This document shows positions 10,354 through 22,283 of a DNA stretch of 64,000 nt, in pieces. The stretch is from Dactylorhiza incarnata (Eukaryota > Streptophyta > Magnoliopsida > Asparagales > Orchidaceae). How positions within the stretch are numbered: the first letter of the stretch is position 1; each line of letters starts with the position of its first letter. The DNA lies in NCBI GenBank assembly GCA_033032865.1, contig JAWHQI010000004.1:26270001-26334000 (forward strand), given 5' to 3'. The position numbers and the translations under genes are program-made. The notes under the pieces are model-generated. The model ran no database searches. It was not told where the DNA came from and saw nothing but the letters and a program-made list of their open reading frames with translations.

Positions 10354-12020
10354 ATGGCGCTCCATGATCTCGCTTTTCATAAGGGCCAAGGAATATCTAG
10401 ACCTCCACTTTTCACAGGAACTGACTATAACTACTGGAGAACGTGAATGTGTTATTTTCTAATTAATTTAGATATAGACGTCTAGGCTTGTGTTGAACAA
10501 CCATATACTACTCCTACATAGGTTGTTGGAGAAGTAACCATGGAAAAGCCTAGAGATAGGAGGGATGATGGAGATAAAAACAAATGCAAAAACAATGCTA
10601 AAGCAATGAACGCCTTATTTTGTGTTTTAAATAGAACTGAATTTAATCGAGTTAGTGCTTGCGAAACCGCCTATCATATTTGGAATCTATTGGAAATAAC
10701 ACATGAGGGTACTACATAGGTTAAAGACTCAAAGCTATTCCAACTGGAGTCAGAGTTTGAGAGATTCAGAATGGATACAAATGAGGATGTACACTCGATG
10801 TATACACGCTTAACCAAGATCATCAACGCCTCAAAGATACTTGGAAATTTTTTTTCAAACGGTGATTTGGTGAGGAAAATCCTTCGGTCTCTCCCTCTAA
10901 ATTTTAATCCAAAGGTGACAGCTATTTCCAAATTACATGATCTAAGACGGCTCCAAATTGAGAGCCTCACTGGGAATCTCAAAACCCATGAGGTTGAACT
11001 CAAAATCCAAGAAGAAGAATACAACAAAGAGCCAAAGAAGAAAGCCTTGGCATTCAATTCAAGGAATGAGGATGACGACGAGGAGGATGAGGAGAGCCTT
11101 TTATGAAAAATTTCAAAAAGTTCATGAAGAAACCGAAAAGGAGGAACGCATTCCGTAAGTATTTCCGAAAAGGCACATCTTCCAAAAGACAGAAAAAGGA
11201 GAAATCAAGCGACGATAACGATGAGCGGCCTCCACCCAACTCCTTCCACTGCACGAAGACCGAACATATACGAAGCCAGTGCCCAAAGTACTTGAAAGAG
11301 CAAAAAGAAAAGCGACACAACGGAAAAGAGAAGAAGAAGGTTCTGAAGGCTGCAACATGGGATGGCACTTCATCTGAAAGCTCAAGCGGGTCTACTTCAA
11401 GCAACGGTGATGAGTAAAATTTGTTCCTCATGGGTATATGCCATGAATCATCGGATGATGATTGTAGTGACCAAAGCGACACTGAGGTACTTCCTACTAC
11501 TTATGATGATCTTTATATTGAATATATGAAAACATGCAAATATTTTAATAAGAGTCTACAAAATCTTGATCTTCTAAAAACTGAAAATAAAATTCTTTTA
11601 AAACAAAATCAAAAGTTAAATAAGGAAGTGAAAGCGTTGGGAAAAGAGATAGGGTCTTGCCAAGAGAATGATCATAACTTGGCAAGGGTAAAAAACTACA
11701 AAACGTTCTTTCTAAGGCTCTCTCAAATAGTGAATCACTTACAAAACAAAATGGAGACTTAGAAAGAAGTTTAAATAACTCTCTCTCAAATTGAAGATGG
11801 AAATAAAAATTTTGCAAATAGATGTGGAAACCTAATAAATGAAAACACCTTCTTAAAAGCCCGGATCCATGATTTAAACATTGCTATAGAAAAATTTGGG
11901 GTTGGCCAAAAGACTCTCGATATGATTTTGGCAAACCAAATGCATGGAAGAGCTAAATATGGGCTTGGGCATGGATCCAGAAGCTACCTCCTGGCGGTAC
12001 CTCTTACCGCTAGTGGTAGT
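10354..12020 (+). pseudogene. gag: Gag of copia element C, multiply broken
   Basis: Begins with ATG at 10354, 37 bases after the primer site. The start carries the plant copia gag signature (RPPLFTG followed by YNYW). A stop at about 10446 and others break the frame; the UBN2-like core is readable at 10771-11102. The zinc knuckle at about 11240-11290 has its first Cys replaced by Ser. A Lys/Asn-rich coiled coil follows (11421-11900). At 11978-12022 the frame runs into GCTACC/GGTAGT motifs like those of its LTR. Confidence 0.85.
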
Positions 12021-12298
12021 GACAGAGTTAATAAATCGTATAAGAAAACCCATACTGTTTTCTTCTGGTTCCCCATCCTTCAGCAAGAGTCCACAGAAAA
12101 ATTTGAAAAGGTCTCAACCCCGTTTGTGTCTTGTGCTAAGTCCTTTCACTTTGGACACAACATAGACTCTTATAGGATGATGGGATGATGTGAGTTCAAG
12201 CGAATCTAGGTGCTAAGGTTTCCACCTACTCTATGGGAGGAACCACGTGGGTATCTGGATCTTTACTCTCATCTCCTTTTTAGGTATGTTGGCAGGCC

Positions 12299-12656
12299 AA
12301 GGAAAAGGAGAACATGTGGTACTTGGACTCGGGATGCTCAAAACACATAACAGGCGATAAAGCAAAGTTCCTTAGCCTTACTAAGAAGAAAGGAGGAATG
12401 GTGACATTTGGTGACAACGGAAAGGGAAGAATCTGGCATCGGTACAGTGGGTAATGACTCTTTCTATATTACAAATGTCTTATAGGTAGAAGTATCAAAA
12501 TATAACTTAATCTCAATTAGTCAACTTTGTATTAAAGATCTCAATATTTTATTTGAGTCTTCTACAAACTTGTGTAAAATTATAAATCCTAAAACCAATG
12601 ATATTGTACTCACTTCACCAAGAGCTCACAATGTGTATTTTGATTGCTTTTCATGA
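12299..12656 (+). pseudogene. pol: Protease and start of pol of copia element C, truncated
   Basis: The copia aspartic protease motif WYLDSGCSKHITG starts at about 12317. After a frameshift, the GAG-pre-integrase region follows (NLISISQL, then SPRAHNVYF). An in-frame TAG lies six codons before the conserved Val-Cys that opens the frame. Coding stops at 12656, where a Tekay-type LTR on the minus strand begins, so integrase, RT and RNase H of this copy are not seen. Confidence 0.85.
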
Positions 12657-13292
12657 TGTTAGACCCACTTTTTTTCATTTTCGGGACTTACCACTCAGAA
12701 ACGCCGTCTTGCGGTGGCACCAACTCACGGGGTGGTCACCACCAAAATACACCGATCCTGCCAGCTTATCATTCATCTAGGCCAACCACACAATAAAAAT
12801 AATTAAAGAGAGCATGTCCACAATAATCACATAATCATTAAGATATTTAAATGCTTGTCCAAATGAGATAATAATAGAATAAGTATTAATAAATGAAATG
12901 TTAAGGATAAGAGGGGCTTAAGCCCGATACATCATGCTTTCATGGCCTCTCTTAGCAAATATACAACACTATAAGGACTGACACAGACTTGTGCCTTCAC
13001 GAATATATAACTCTCTGCTCTGCCTTGGGTAGATGTGAAGAGTGTGTATCGGAAGAGGGTCGCTCACCGGTGCTCTCCCCGCAGCTACCGAGAGACCAAG
13101 TCTAGGTCTAGCTACTGTGTACTATTGCTCCCTCTGGTTGAGGGTATGCTCACCCTGGAGCTCCTATTTATTATGCCACAATCGGCCACTTGTCTATAAG
13201 ACTCAGCATGTTTCTCACCGCCTCCACCCGCGACTCCTAGGCACCGTGCAGGAGGAGGAAGCGGGGGACAACAAGGGGTAAAAAGATGAGCA
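12657..13292 (-). mobile_element. Tekay-type LTR fragment, part 1 (U5 side)
   Basis: On the minus strand this matches the 3' part of the T1 LTR: the CGGTGCCTAGGAGTCGC segment and the CCTGCAGGATCGGCGTTT-like segment seen at 41040-41520 and 41580-42010. It starts TGTTAGACC at 12657, inside element C. It is interrupted by element B at 13293. Confidence 0.75.
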
Positions 13293-14740
13293 TGAAAGTG
13301 AGTTTAGTTCTTAAATTAAAAACTCTTTTTAGGTTATTTTAAAATAATGATATATAAAAATATGTGTAGTGCTGAGTGAGTAATAAAAGCAAACACAAAG
13401 AAGGCACAGCAACACAACACAGCAAAATAATCACATCACAGACGACACAAAGAAATATAGTAGTTCCCCATTAAACCTGGGTACATCTACTCTTAAACCA
13501 CACTTGGTAGGAATCCACTACAGGTTGTTGATCAGGTGTCCTGCCACCAAGGGAGTTTTGATCAGGTGTCCACACACCAAGTGAGCTTTAGATTAGGTGC
13601 TCTAACCCAACTACAGGTTTTTGATAAGGCGCCCAACCACCAATGGCTGTAACTTTTGAAGTGAGTTATAACCCTTTATACAGGTAAAAGGAAAATAGAA
13701 AATATAATGTTCTTCTCTTTCTGAGAAGACTCTAGAGATCCCGATGGGTTGTTGAGAATGGATCTTGATGATGATGTTGAAGAGCTCCCCCTGATTTGAT
13801 TAGTGTTGATGTTCAGGTGAGGAAGCTTCTTCTTTTGGATGTTGTAATTCCTTTCTTCTTTTGCAGTTAAGATCCCTGAGCAAATGATCTTGATTGGTGT
13901 CTCAGGATGAATATGTTCTACAAAGAAGAGTTAGCAAAAAGAAGATAAATAATATTTGTTCTTATTAAGAACTCTGTAGATCTGCTTCTTCTTTTTGCTT
14001 TCCTATTTGAATATAATCTGGAGAGCCTTTTCTCTTATGTTGAGTTCTTCACTCTATTCCTTCTCACTTTTTGTCTCTGTTTCTTCTGTCGAGAAGAGGA
14101 AGAGATAAAATCTCTCTTTATTAACTTGACTCCCCGAGAAGGTAAATTGTCGTCTATGTCTTTTCTGCCAACGACTATAATATTTAATGCTGCAACGGCT
14201 ATATTGTTAATTTATAAAGGCAGCAATATATAGCAATATATAAATAGAAATGATTAAAATATTGCTGAGAATATTTGACAAGCTGAGAAAGGAGGAATAT
14301 AATTTCTGATGATAATTTCGTCGAGCTTAGCTTCCAGTTCGTCGATCTGATTATTTATTTCGTCGTTCTGAGCTTTTGCTGAATATTCGTCGAACGCAGA
14401 CTTGAGATCGTCGAACGCAGCTTTTCATCGACCGCTGAGATAGCTTGATTCCGTCGACCGCTGAGACGGGATCGTCGACCGCTGAGATAGCTGGATTTCG
14501 TTGACTGCTAAGATAGTTGTTCTTCGTCGAGCGCAGAATGAATATAATTCGTCGACCGCAGAGCGTCGTTCTTCGAACACAGATAGCCGTTCGTCGAACC
14601 CAGAGAACATGTCTAATATATATATATATATATATATTTTTCTCCTGTCTCCTGTCTTAATGGGATTTGATCTAAGTTATACAAGATGTGTTATGACCAT
14701 AAGATGGATCCTAACTCAAATCAAAACTAAGGTTCCAACA
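13293..14740 (-). repeat. 3' LTR of element B (1448 bp)
   Basis: Minus strand TGTTGGAACC...CACTTTCA. TATA box on the minus strand at 14220-14211 (CCTTTATAAA), with the TTCGTCGA array upstream at 14318-14605. An AT run lies at 14617-14637. Confidence 0.92.
14318..14605 (-). repeat. TTCGTCGA array in U3 of LTR B (left copy)
   Basis: About fourteen copies of TCGTCGA followed by CCGCTGAGA or ACGCAGA. The core is that of the E1 LTR array. It ends about 100 bp upstream of the TATA box on the minus strand. The matching array in the right LTR is at 17170-17470. Confidence 0.88.
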
Positions 14741-15257
14741 ATCTCCCCCTATTTGAGTTGGGATCCTAAGCCAAATTAAGACTAGGTTCTAACAATCTCC
14801 CCCTATTTGGTTTAGGATACTAAGCATAAAAATAGAATAACTGCAAGCACAACAGTTAGGAATATAAAGCTTTAGATGAGATGTGCAGAATAAAAACAGA
14901 TAGAAAATTTTATTGTTATTTTGAAAATGTTCAATCATAAGTTATTTCTTCTTCTTTTAAAACCATCTAAGCAATTTCTGATTCCTAGATTTTGATTTAT
15001 ATAGGATTTTAATATTATGAATTGCTAACTATTAATGGATTCTAAGGAATTTTAAAATCAGAAAAACATTGCCTGATACCTTCCTTCTATAGAATCCCCT
15101 TATCATAAGAGACTCACACTCAGTGCTCTGATCATTTCTGATCTATGCAATCTGAGTGGAATGCTCAACATGATTTTGGAGAAAGTCTGTAAGAATGTGA
15201 AGTTATTTGACTTTGTTTTTAAGATAGGAAATTCCAATGAATCATATAACTGCTTAT
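14741..15257 (-). other. 3' untranslated region of B with duplicated polypurine tract
   Basis: The tract CAAATAGGGGGAGATTGTT (minus strand) occurs twice, at about 14738-14757 and 14794-14813, each followed by a GGTT(C/A)TAACA-like LTR start. The outer copy is the functional LTR junction. The rest is A/T-rich with nothing recognisable. Confidence 0.75.
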
Positions 15258-16064
15258 TTAATTATAAAAGTTTAGATTAAAAAAAAGCCTTATAATTAGA
15301 TATATTGGCCTTTTTATCACATTAAAATATAAATTTGAAAACATTTTCTGATTTTGTTGAACATAAATAATTTCTTTTTCCTTAAAAGATTGTTTAAACT
15401 TTTCAGCCTTAATAAACTTAATTTTTAAAGAAATAATTTGTTCTTCTGAGTTTTTCAAATTTTCTTTAAGTTTATTATTTTCAGGAGTTAAATTATTTAT
15501 TTTTAACTCTTTTATTTCTTTGTCAGATTTTATTAAATCTCTATATGTTAATTTAAAATCTGATTTGTATTGTTCTGAAATAAAATTTAGATTTGAAGTT
15601 ACCTCAATTACCTCATCTTCATCAGATTCAGATTCTGCATCTGAGTGGTGGTTTGAGCCATATATGGCTAACATGCAGAATCTTTTGGCCTTTTGTTCTT
15701 CTTCTTCTTCTTCTTCACTTGGAGTAGATGATGGTTCTGCATCAAAAATACAGTCAGTGGAAGGAGGTTCAATTACCATCCTTGTGAGGGAGTTCCAGTT
15801 GCCTCTTGCTGAAGTGAAGTCATCAACTCTTTGAAGAATGTCATTTGACATTGATTGAGCTAATATGTACATAGCCTTGGCATCAACACTTTTCAGCTTC
15901 CTTTGATAAGATGTTGATGTTGATGATGGAGGTCCTGTCAAAATAGAATTATAGATTTCTTCATCTATGGCATTCATATATAATTTAATTCAAGCTTGCC
16001 ATAAAGAAAATTTATCCAAATTACAGATTGGTGGATTAGTGTTTAAATAATCTTCTTGTGCCAT
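15258..16064 (-). pseudogene. gag: Shortened gag of element B
   Basis: Starts with ATG at 16064-16062 (Met-Ala-Gln), as expected for the family. An in-frame TGA lies near residue 26; beyond it the frame is open to 15258. The N-terminal part matches element A (Asn-Ala-Ile-Asp...LTGPP, DAKAM, Asp-Ile-Leu-Gln-Arg-Val). The central UBN2 half and the zinc knuckle are missing, joined in frame near 15775 to an acidic Ser/Glu stretch and a long Lys/Glu coiled coil. Without a knuckle it is unlikely to package RNA alone. Confidence 0.8.
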
Positions 16065-16151
16065 GAGTTTTAAAAAAAAATTAAGAACTAATTGATCTTT
16101 ATGATTCAGGTGTTAGCCTATATAAATAATCAACCTGCCTCTGATACCAAT

Positions 16152-17598
16152 TGAAAGTGACTTTAGTTCTTAAATTAAAAACTCTTTTTAGGTTATTTTA
16201 AAATAATGATATATAAAAATATGTGTGGTGCTGAGTGAGTAATAAAAGCAAACACAAAGAAGACACAACAACACAGCACAGCAAAATAATCACATCACAG
16301 ACGACACAAAGAAATATAGTAGTTCCCCACTAAACCTGGGTACATCTACTCTTCTACCACACTTGGTAGGAATCAACTACAGGTTGTTGATCAGGTGCCC
16401 TGCCACCAAGGGAGTTTTGATCAGGTGTCCACACACCAAGTGAGCTTTTGATCAGGTGCTCTAACCCAACTACAGGTTTTTGATAAGGTGCCCTGCCACC
16501 AATGGCTGTAACTTTTGAAGGGAGTTATAACCCTTTATACAGGTAAAAGGAAAATTGAAAATATAATGTTCTTCTCTTTATGAGAAGACTCTAGAGATCC
16601 TGATGGGTTGTTGAGAATGGATCTTGATGATGATGTTGAAGAGCTCCCCCTGATTTGATTAGTGTTGATGTTCAGGTGTGGAAGCTTCTTCTTTTGGATG
16701 TTGTAATTCCTTTCTTCTTCTGCAGTTAAGATCCCTGAGCAAATGATCTTGATTGGTGTCTTAGGATGAATATGTTCTGCAAAGAAGAGTTAGCAAAAAG
16801 AAGATAAATAATATTTGTTCTTATTAAGAACTCTGTAGATCTGCTTCTTCATTTTGCTATCCTGTTTGAATATAATCTGGAGAGCCTTTTTCTCTTATGT
16901 TGAGTTCTTCACTCTATTCCTTCTCTCTTTATGTCTCTGTTTCTTTTGTCGAGAAGAGGAAGAGATAAAGTCTCTCTTTATTAACTTGACTCCTCGAGAA
17001 GGTAAATTGTCGTCTTTGTCTTTTCTGCCAACGGCTATAATAATAAATGTTGCAATGGCTATATTGTTAATTTATAAAGGCAACAATATATAGCAATATA
17101 TAAATAGAAATGATTAAAATATTACTGAGAATATTAGACGAGCTGAGAAAGGAGAAATATAATTTCTGATGATAATTTTGTCGAGCTCAACTTCTAGTTC
17201 GTCGATCTGATTATTTAATTCGTCATTTTGAGCTTCTACTGAATATTCGTCGAACGCAGACTTGAGATCGCCGAACACAGCTTTTCGTCGACCGCTGAGA
17301 TAGCTGGATTTCGTTGACCGCTGAGACGGGATCGTCGACCGCTGAGATAGCTGGATTTCGTCGACCGCTAAGATAGCTGTTCTTCATCTAGCGCAGAATG
17401 AATATAATTCGTCGACCCCAGAGCGCCGTTTGTCGAACGCAGATAGCCGTTCGTCGAACCCAGAGAACATGTCTAATATATATATATATATATTATTTTC
17501 TCTTGTCTCCTGTCTTAATGGCATTTGATCTAAGTTATACAAGATGTGTTATGACCATAAGATAGATCCTAACTCAAATCAAAACTAAGGTTCCAACA
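16152..17598 (-). repeat. 5' LTR of element B (1447 bp)
   Basis: Adjacent to primer site TGGTATCAGAG (minus strand, 16149-16139). TATA box on the minus strand at 17080-17071, array at 17170-17470. It pairs with 13293-14740. Confidence 0.92.
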
Positions 17599-17603
17599 GA
17601 GCA

Positions 17604-18612
17604 GGTAACATGGAACTAGCAAACAAGTATATTTATGTATAAAGTACATTATCTCTAGCAGTTTTCCAGAAGTAAGCCATATGTACAAAAGTTAGCCATA
17701 AGCACATTCCAAGAGTTCACAAGGTTCCAACAATTTATAAAGAAACGTTAGGTCGTAGTATTCATAATAAAAGTATATGAAAGAGAAATTCTATATAAAA
17801 AAAGAACAGCTATAAAAGTAACCTTAACTTATATATATACACTCACAAACATATAAGTTAAGGGATCTGGCACTAAGGTAAACTCATCGTATAAAAGAGC
17901 TCATATTAATTAATACGATGAGGTCTTGTTTATGCAATAATGTTATGATATATTATACAATGCAATGATGCAACTCACCCACTCGACACTATACATACAG
18001 ACTTTTTTGTTAGTTCCCTCTGTTCGAGTACGACAACTCAGGTACCCTGTAGAGGCAAATGAGGGCAGTGGATCGGGCATGTCCACTTCTAGGCTCTTCT
18101 CAAACACCTCATGGCCTAGACTTTTTGTACGCCCCTGAAGAATACACCAGGGTATCCGCGTACTAGTTGGCAAGCACACCTCAATTATAATTTGCGGAGC
18201 CTCCAACTCTCAGGATAATCTAGTCATTCTCAGACATTACCGAGCCTACCGCTCGCAGGATTATCTAGTCCATGTACCATTTCGTCCCAAATTTGGGAAA
18301 TGGTTTACTTATCGAGTTCTCCTACTTACTACACCAGTCTATCATTTAGTTATACTTAGAAGTTTAGGGTGAATCCTGGACTTCCGGAGGTTTACTCGGT
18401 GAAGGGCTCTCAGCGGTACTAGGGAATGCGATGGTGGCTGAAGCCCAAAATCCCCCTTTCCAGGATATTTACTCTTATTGGTGACTACCCATTCTTTTAT
18501 CGTAATACCTCTCATGGTGTGATGTGTTATAAGGGTGTTTTCAACTACATGGATAGGGAAGCGTCAGAGCTTAATTGAGCACCAGTCCTTGCCTTGCTTA
18601 GTAGTGGACTAT
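17604..18612 (-). mobile_element. Tekay-type LTR fragment, part 2
   Basis: Continuation of 12657-13292 after element B. The minus strand contains the CCTAGTACCG...GAGCCC segment and the GTTCCC-rich boundary segment also present in the T1 LTR (about 40050 and 40640) and in the LARD2 LTR (about 46590). It ends abruptly at 18612 against another LTR piece, so its U3 end is missing. Confidence 0.65.
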
Positions 18613-19539
18613 TGTAATATCTAATTGCCAACCTAAATCACCTAGAGGGGGGTGAATAGGTGATAACTGCATCTTTTGCGAAATTAAAAACTTGATGAAA
18701 TAGAATGCACAGAAAGCAAATCACAATCACAGACGACACAAGAAATTTATAGTGGTTCCCCGTTCTTGGGTACTCCACTTGCCGGCCTCTCCAATCTAAC
18801 ACCACAGCTAGACTTGACTACTTCACTATAACTCGGATCAAGAATGATCCTACAATCTTGGAGTCAACACTCCTACAATCTCGAAGACAAATCTCCTACA
18901 AACTCAGAGAAAATCTTTCTTACAACTCGGAGACAAACCTCTCCTACAACTCGGAGACAAACCTCTCCTTCAACTCGGAGAAAATTTCTCTTACAATCAA
19001 ATGTAAATTGATATTGATACAATACTTATCAATACATAAACAGATTTGAAAACCCTGAGATATCTTCTTCCTTCTTGAGGCTTGAAAATCTTTGACTTGA
19101 TGTCGATGAGGAAGAATTGTAAATAACTCAGACCTGAACTTCTTCGATTCGACTTGATCCAATAGATACAGTAGTGGATGGAGCAATGATCAATCAAACC
19201 TTGTTCTTCCACTGGAGACAATTGATTCAGAACAGAAGATCGATCTCCAGCAATGGCGACAGGCAGCGGTGCTTTCTCGTTCTTCTTGGAACGAATAGAG
19301 AATTAGGGTTAATGATAGAATAATTGATAATCAATGATTAATCCTTAAACAAGAGCCTTATATAGCCATAGTCTTAACAACATGAACTAAGGTAAGATTA
19401 ACCTTAAACAAAATCAGATGAGCCGTCACATCAGATAGAAGGAATTGGCATCCCGACAAACGGACAGAAAATCACATGAAGAACGGAAAATACAAATTTT
19501 CAAGAACAAAGAAATTCTCGAGAAATAGCAGCTTCTCAC
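18613..19539 (-). mobile_element. Truncated copia LTR related to element D
   Basis: The left edge aligns with the D LTR: CCTAAATCACCTAGAGGGGG then GTGAATAGGTG, and downstream the TATAG(T/A)GGTTCCCCG and ACTCGGAG repeats. The U3 end (...CCCAACA) is not found; the match fades before the chromovirus pol fragment at 19540. No interior is attached. Confidence 0.7.
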
Positions 19540-20268
19540 TTGAAGGTTGGCAATTTGGTTATGGTGCGTCTTATCCCTGAACGGTTGCCTTCAGGAACCA
19601 TAAAACAATTAGGAGAAAACGCATATCATTTGGAGTTACCCACTGATTGGGGAATCTCCCCTATTTTCAATGTTTCGGATTTAACGCCTTATATTTCTCA
19701 ACCACTTGAATTATCTGTCTGCCCGTTTGGTTCCACTACATTTTCTACTGGGTTGGGGGGTGAGATTGTGCCCGGTTCTCTCTCTTCTTCGGTTCCTACT
19801 GGAGGTACGTTGAATGTTGATGGCGGAACTTGTTCTCCTTCTTTGCCTAATGCTTTTCCAAGGTTCCCCAGAACCACTTTTGTGCCTGACAGGATCCCCA
19901 AAGATGAAGTGCTCTCCTCTCCTAGGGGTGATAGTCGTCGTTACTTGATTTGTTGGCATGATCGTCCGGCCTCCGATGACTCGTGGATTCCAGAATCGTA
20001 GGTGGCACTTTTGGATGATGCTCTTCTCCGCCGCTACCTTCAGGACAACTCATCAGTGATGAGTACTTTTGAGCGGGGGAGGATTGATGTCGACGACGGC
20101 CCTCAACATGAACATGATGGTACTGACACGCTTACGGATGGTACCGATGCGCTTACGGATGATGGCGCCGCTCCGACCAAAGTCTTACGTCGCCATCGCC
20201 GCGACAGTAATTATGATGGACACCATCACCGCTGCATTCTCCGCCCGAGGTGCAAAAATAATAATTAA
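19540..20268 (+). pseudogene. pol: Chromovirus (Ty3/gypsy) pol C-terminus with chromodomain-like end
   Basis: Integrase C-terminal region of a gypsy chromovirus: a VGNLVMVR start, then GENAYHLELP, ISPIFNVSDLTPY and a chromodomain-like RRYLICWHDRP...DDSWI near 19940-19995. A TAG at 19999-20001 interrupts it, after which the same frame continues to 20268 (DDALLRRYLQ, Asp-rich tail). Everything upstream in pol is missing. The tail reads through the polypurine tract into the presumed 3' LTR, as is known for some plant chromoviruses. Confidence 0.8.
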
Positions 20269-20513
20269 TAATTATAATTAATAATTATAATTATTAATTA
20301 ATTAATTACCATGTTTGTTCTCTATAATTTATTAAAGCATTTGGGGACTTTTATAATTTTATTTCATGCTTTGTTTAAATTGGGATGCGTATAGCCTTAA
20401 CCTTTGTAAGCCTATATAAGGCCTCTTGTATTAGATTTATTTTATTAATGAATGAAATTTTTTTGAAAACCCTAACTCTCTTGAATTCTCTCTTCCCTAG
20501 CTGTATCTCTCTC

Positions 20514-20548
<35 letters not shown>

Positions 20549-21404
20549 AATTCCCCCTCTTGAAATTTCGGCCAACAAGGAGCATCCGCCCCTAGTCTTC
20601 TCCACCTAGCTGCCACCCCTAATCCTCTCCTCTCCCTAAAACGCTGCTCCCCCTCCCCTCTCTCAAGGGTTCGGCCATCTCTCTCCCCCCCCTCTCTATT
20701 CTGATTTCTACTATTCCCCCACCACCTTTCCTCTCTCATCAAGAACGCGACCGGCCCCTCTCTCGGCCACCCCTCTTGCCGTCTTCTACGTTGAATACCT
20801 CGTCCAAGGTATTTGGTGTTAATTTGGGAGCCTCGGATCCGGCGTGAAGCGAAGACGGTGGGCGAGTTTCTCCTCCACTCAACTCATCTCTGGTGGATCC
20901 GTTGAAGAACGAACGGGCGAGTGCATGCTTGAGGGTAATCGAATCTCAAGCGGGGTAACAAAACTTCTACTCGTGGGATTTTCTTTTCCTTGATTTTTCT
21001 TGTGGTGGAATTTGTGGCGTGATCTTCGAATCACTGATTTATCGTGGTTTTCTTTGATCGGTTTTGCATTCATCTTAAGTTCTTTTAATTCTCGAAGAAG
21101 ATTGGCGAACCTCGCTATTTGTTGGGAGAGTTCTACCCTTTCCGAATTGTAAATTTCGGTTGATCTCTTTTGGTACAACTCAACCTTGTTCAGACCGGGT
21201 GGGTCCTTGTAGTCGGGAAGAATATTGGCCTATAGCCATCTATTCAACCCCTAGCGGCGTGACTGCCCGTACGTTAGCATTTTATTGATAAATATTGCGT
21301 TGCGTGTACGTTGCGAGTAATTTTGTGCGAACATAAAATTTGGGAACGTTGAGAGGGAACGCGTGCGTGTTCATAGCGATCGTGTCAGAGAGCGTAGCCT
21401 GCAT
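20085..21404 (+). mobile_element. Probable 3' LTR of the chromovirus
   Basis: Begins TGATG directly after the purine tract GAGCGGGGGAGGAT. It contains a good TATA box (TATATAAG, 20413-20420) followed by a CT-rich leader with a CT microsatellite (20507-20548). The 3' end is my estimate (CCTGCA at about 21404), since no partner LTR is present. Confidence 0.5.
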
Positions 21405-22026
21405 CAAATTTCTATCTTGAATCCTCCTTAAACACCTATTACATCATATTATGATCAATTTTCAATAAATAAAATTGCTGGGAAAAACATCAAGAATTTT
21501 CTAAAGCAATAGATATGTTTATTAAGAGGTGCGTCGAATAGAAGTCGACGTTGCGTTGACTTCTACTCGACGCCAGCGTTGAGAAGCACATAGAGCAGAC
21601 AATTCGAGTGGAATTCGACGCAGCGTCAAATTCTTATTGACGCATACGTCGACTTAATAATTGCTGATTAAATTTGAAGTCATGTCGATTGGAAATTGAC
21701 GTAACGTCGACAGGACTACGTTGACGTATGGTCTCTGAATAGCCTCGAAGCTACATCGAGTACTAATCAACGCAATATCGATATAGCAGCGCACGCAGAA
21801 TTGCTTCTAGAAGCAATCTCGACACAGCTTTGCGCGCCAAATAATAAGTAATATCGACGGTGCGTCGACATAAACCCTAAGTAGCGGCGATTCATCTATA
21901 TTTAAGCAATTACTGCGTCGAAACATTTGCGCTTTTGAATTCTCTTTCTCTTGCTCTCTTGCTCTCCAGCTCTCCCGTGCCTCTTCCTCTCTCAATTTCT
22001 GTGTCTTTGCAGGTACCCAAAATCAA
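21405..22026 (+). promoter_or_regulatory. Pre-ORF3 region of copia element E3: array, TATA and leader
   Basis: A CGTCGA/TCGACG array (about 21527-21870) is followed by a TATA-like TATATTTAAG (21897-21906), then a pyrimidine-rich leader ending in CTTTGCAG at about 22007-22014, about a dozen bases before the ORF3 ATG. This mimics an LTR promoter followed by a 5' UTR or 3' splice site. Pol of E3 is not visible to the left. Confidence 0.6.
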
Positions 22027-22283
22027 ATGGCTCCACCAAAGGCGAACTCAGGATTTGATGTGGACGCTGAGTCATTCAGTGCAGCAGCAGAACATTTCAA
22101 AGCAATTCTTAGCCTATTTCTGGAGGCTGGTCTGACCATACTTATCTCAACACGATGCAAGAATCTGGAAGTCGAGTTGACTGAACTAAAGAAAACATTC
22201 AGATATGACAGGATGGCTCCCTCAAAGGGAAGATATATGACACATATGTGTTGATCTCAGAGGAATTGATGAACCAAACATAT
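22027..22283 (+). pseudogene. ORF3 of element E3, N-terminal piece
   Basis: Starts with ATG at 22027; matches ORF3 of A (480 leftward) and of D (57851 leftward). A TGA ends the frame at 22254. The piece is separated from the next by a solo LTR inserted at 22284, with target duplication CATAT. Confidence 0.8.

Larger units (their letters stand above)
13293..17598 (-). mobile_element. Copia element B: complete gag-only (TR-GAG-like) element
   Basis: Two LTRs (13293-14740 and 16152-17598) with a 1411-bp interior and a perfect 5-bp target duplication GAGCA (13288-13292 and 17599-17603). The interior has a primer site (16139-16149, minus), a shortened gag and polypurine tracts, but no pol. I counted about 19 mismatches over the first ~430 aligned LTR bases, so it is clearly older than element D. 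It must have been mobilised by enzymes from another element. Confidence 0.93.

Noticed and set aside
20375..20742. Reading frames rich in Arg/Glu or Ser/Leu
   Set aside because: They are translations of the CT microsatellite and CT-rich leader on both strands.
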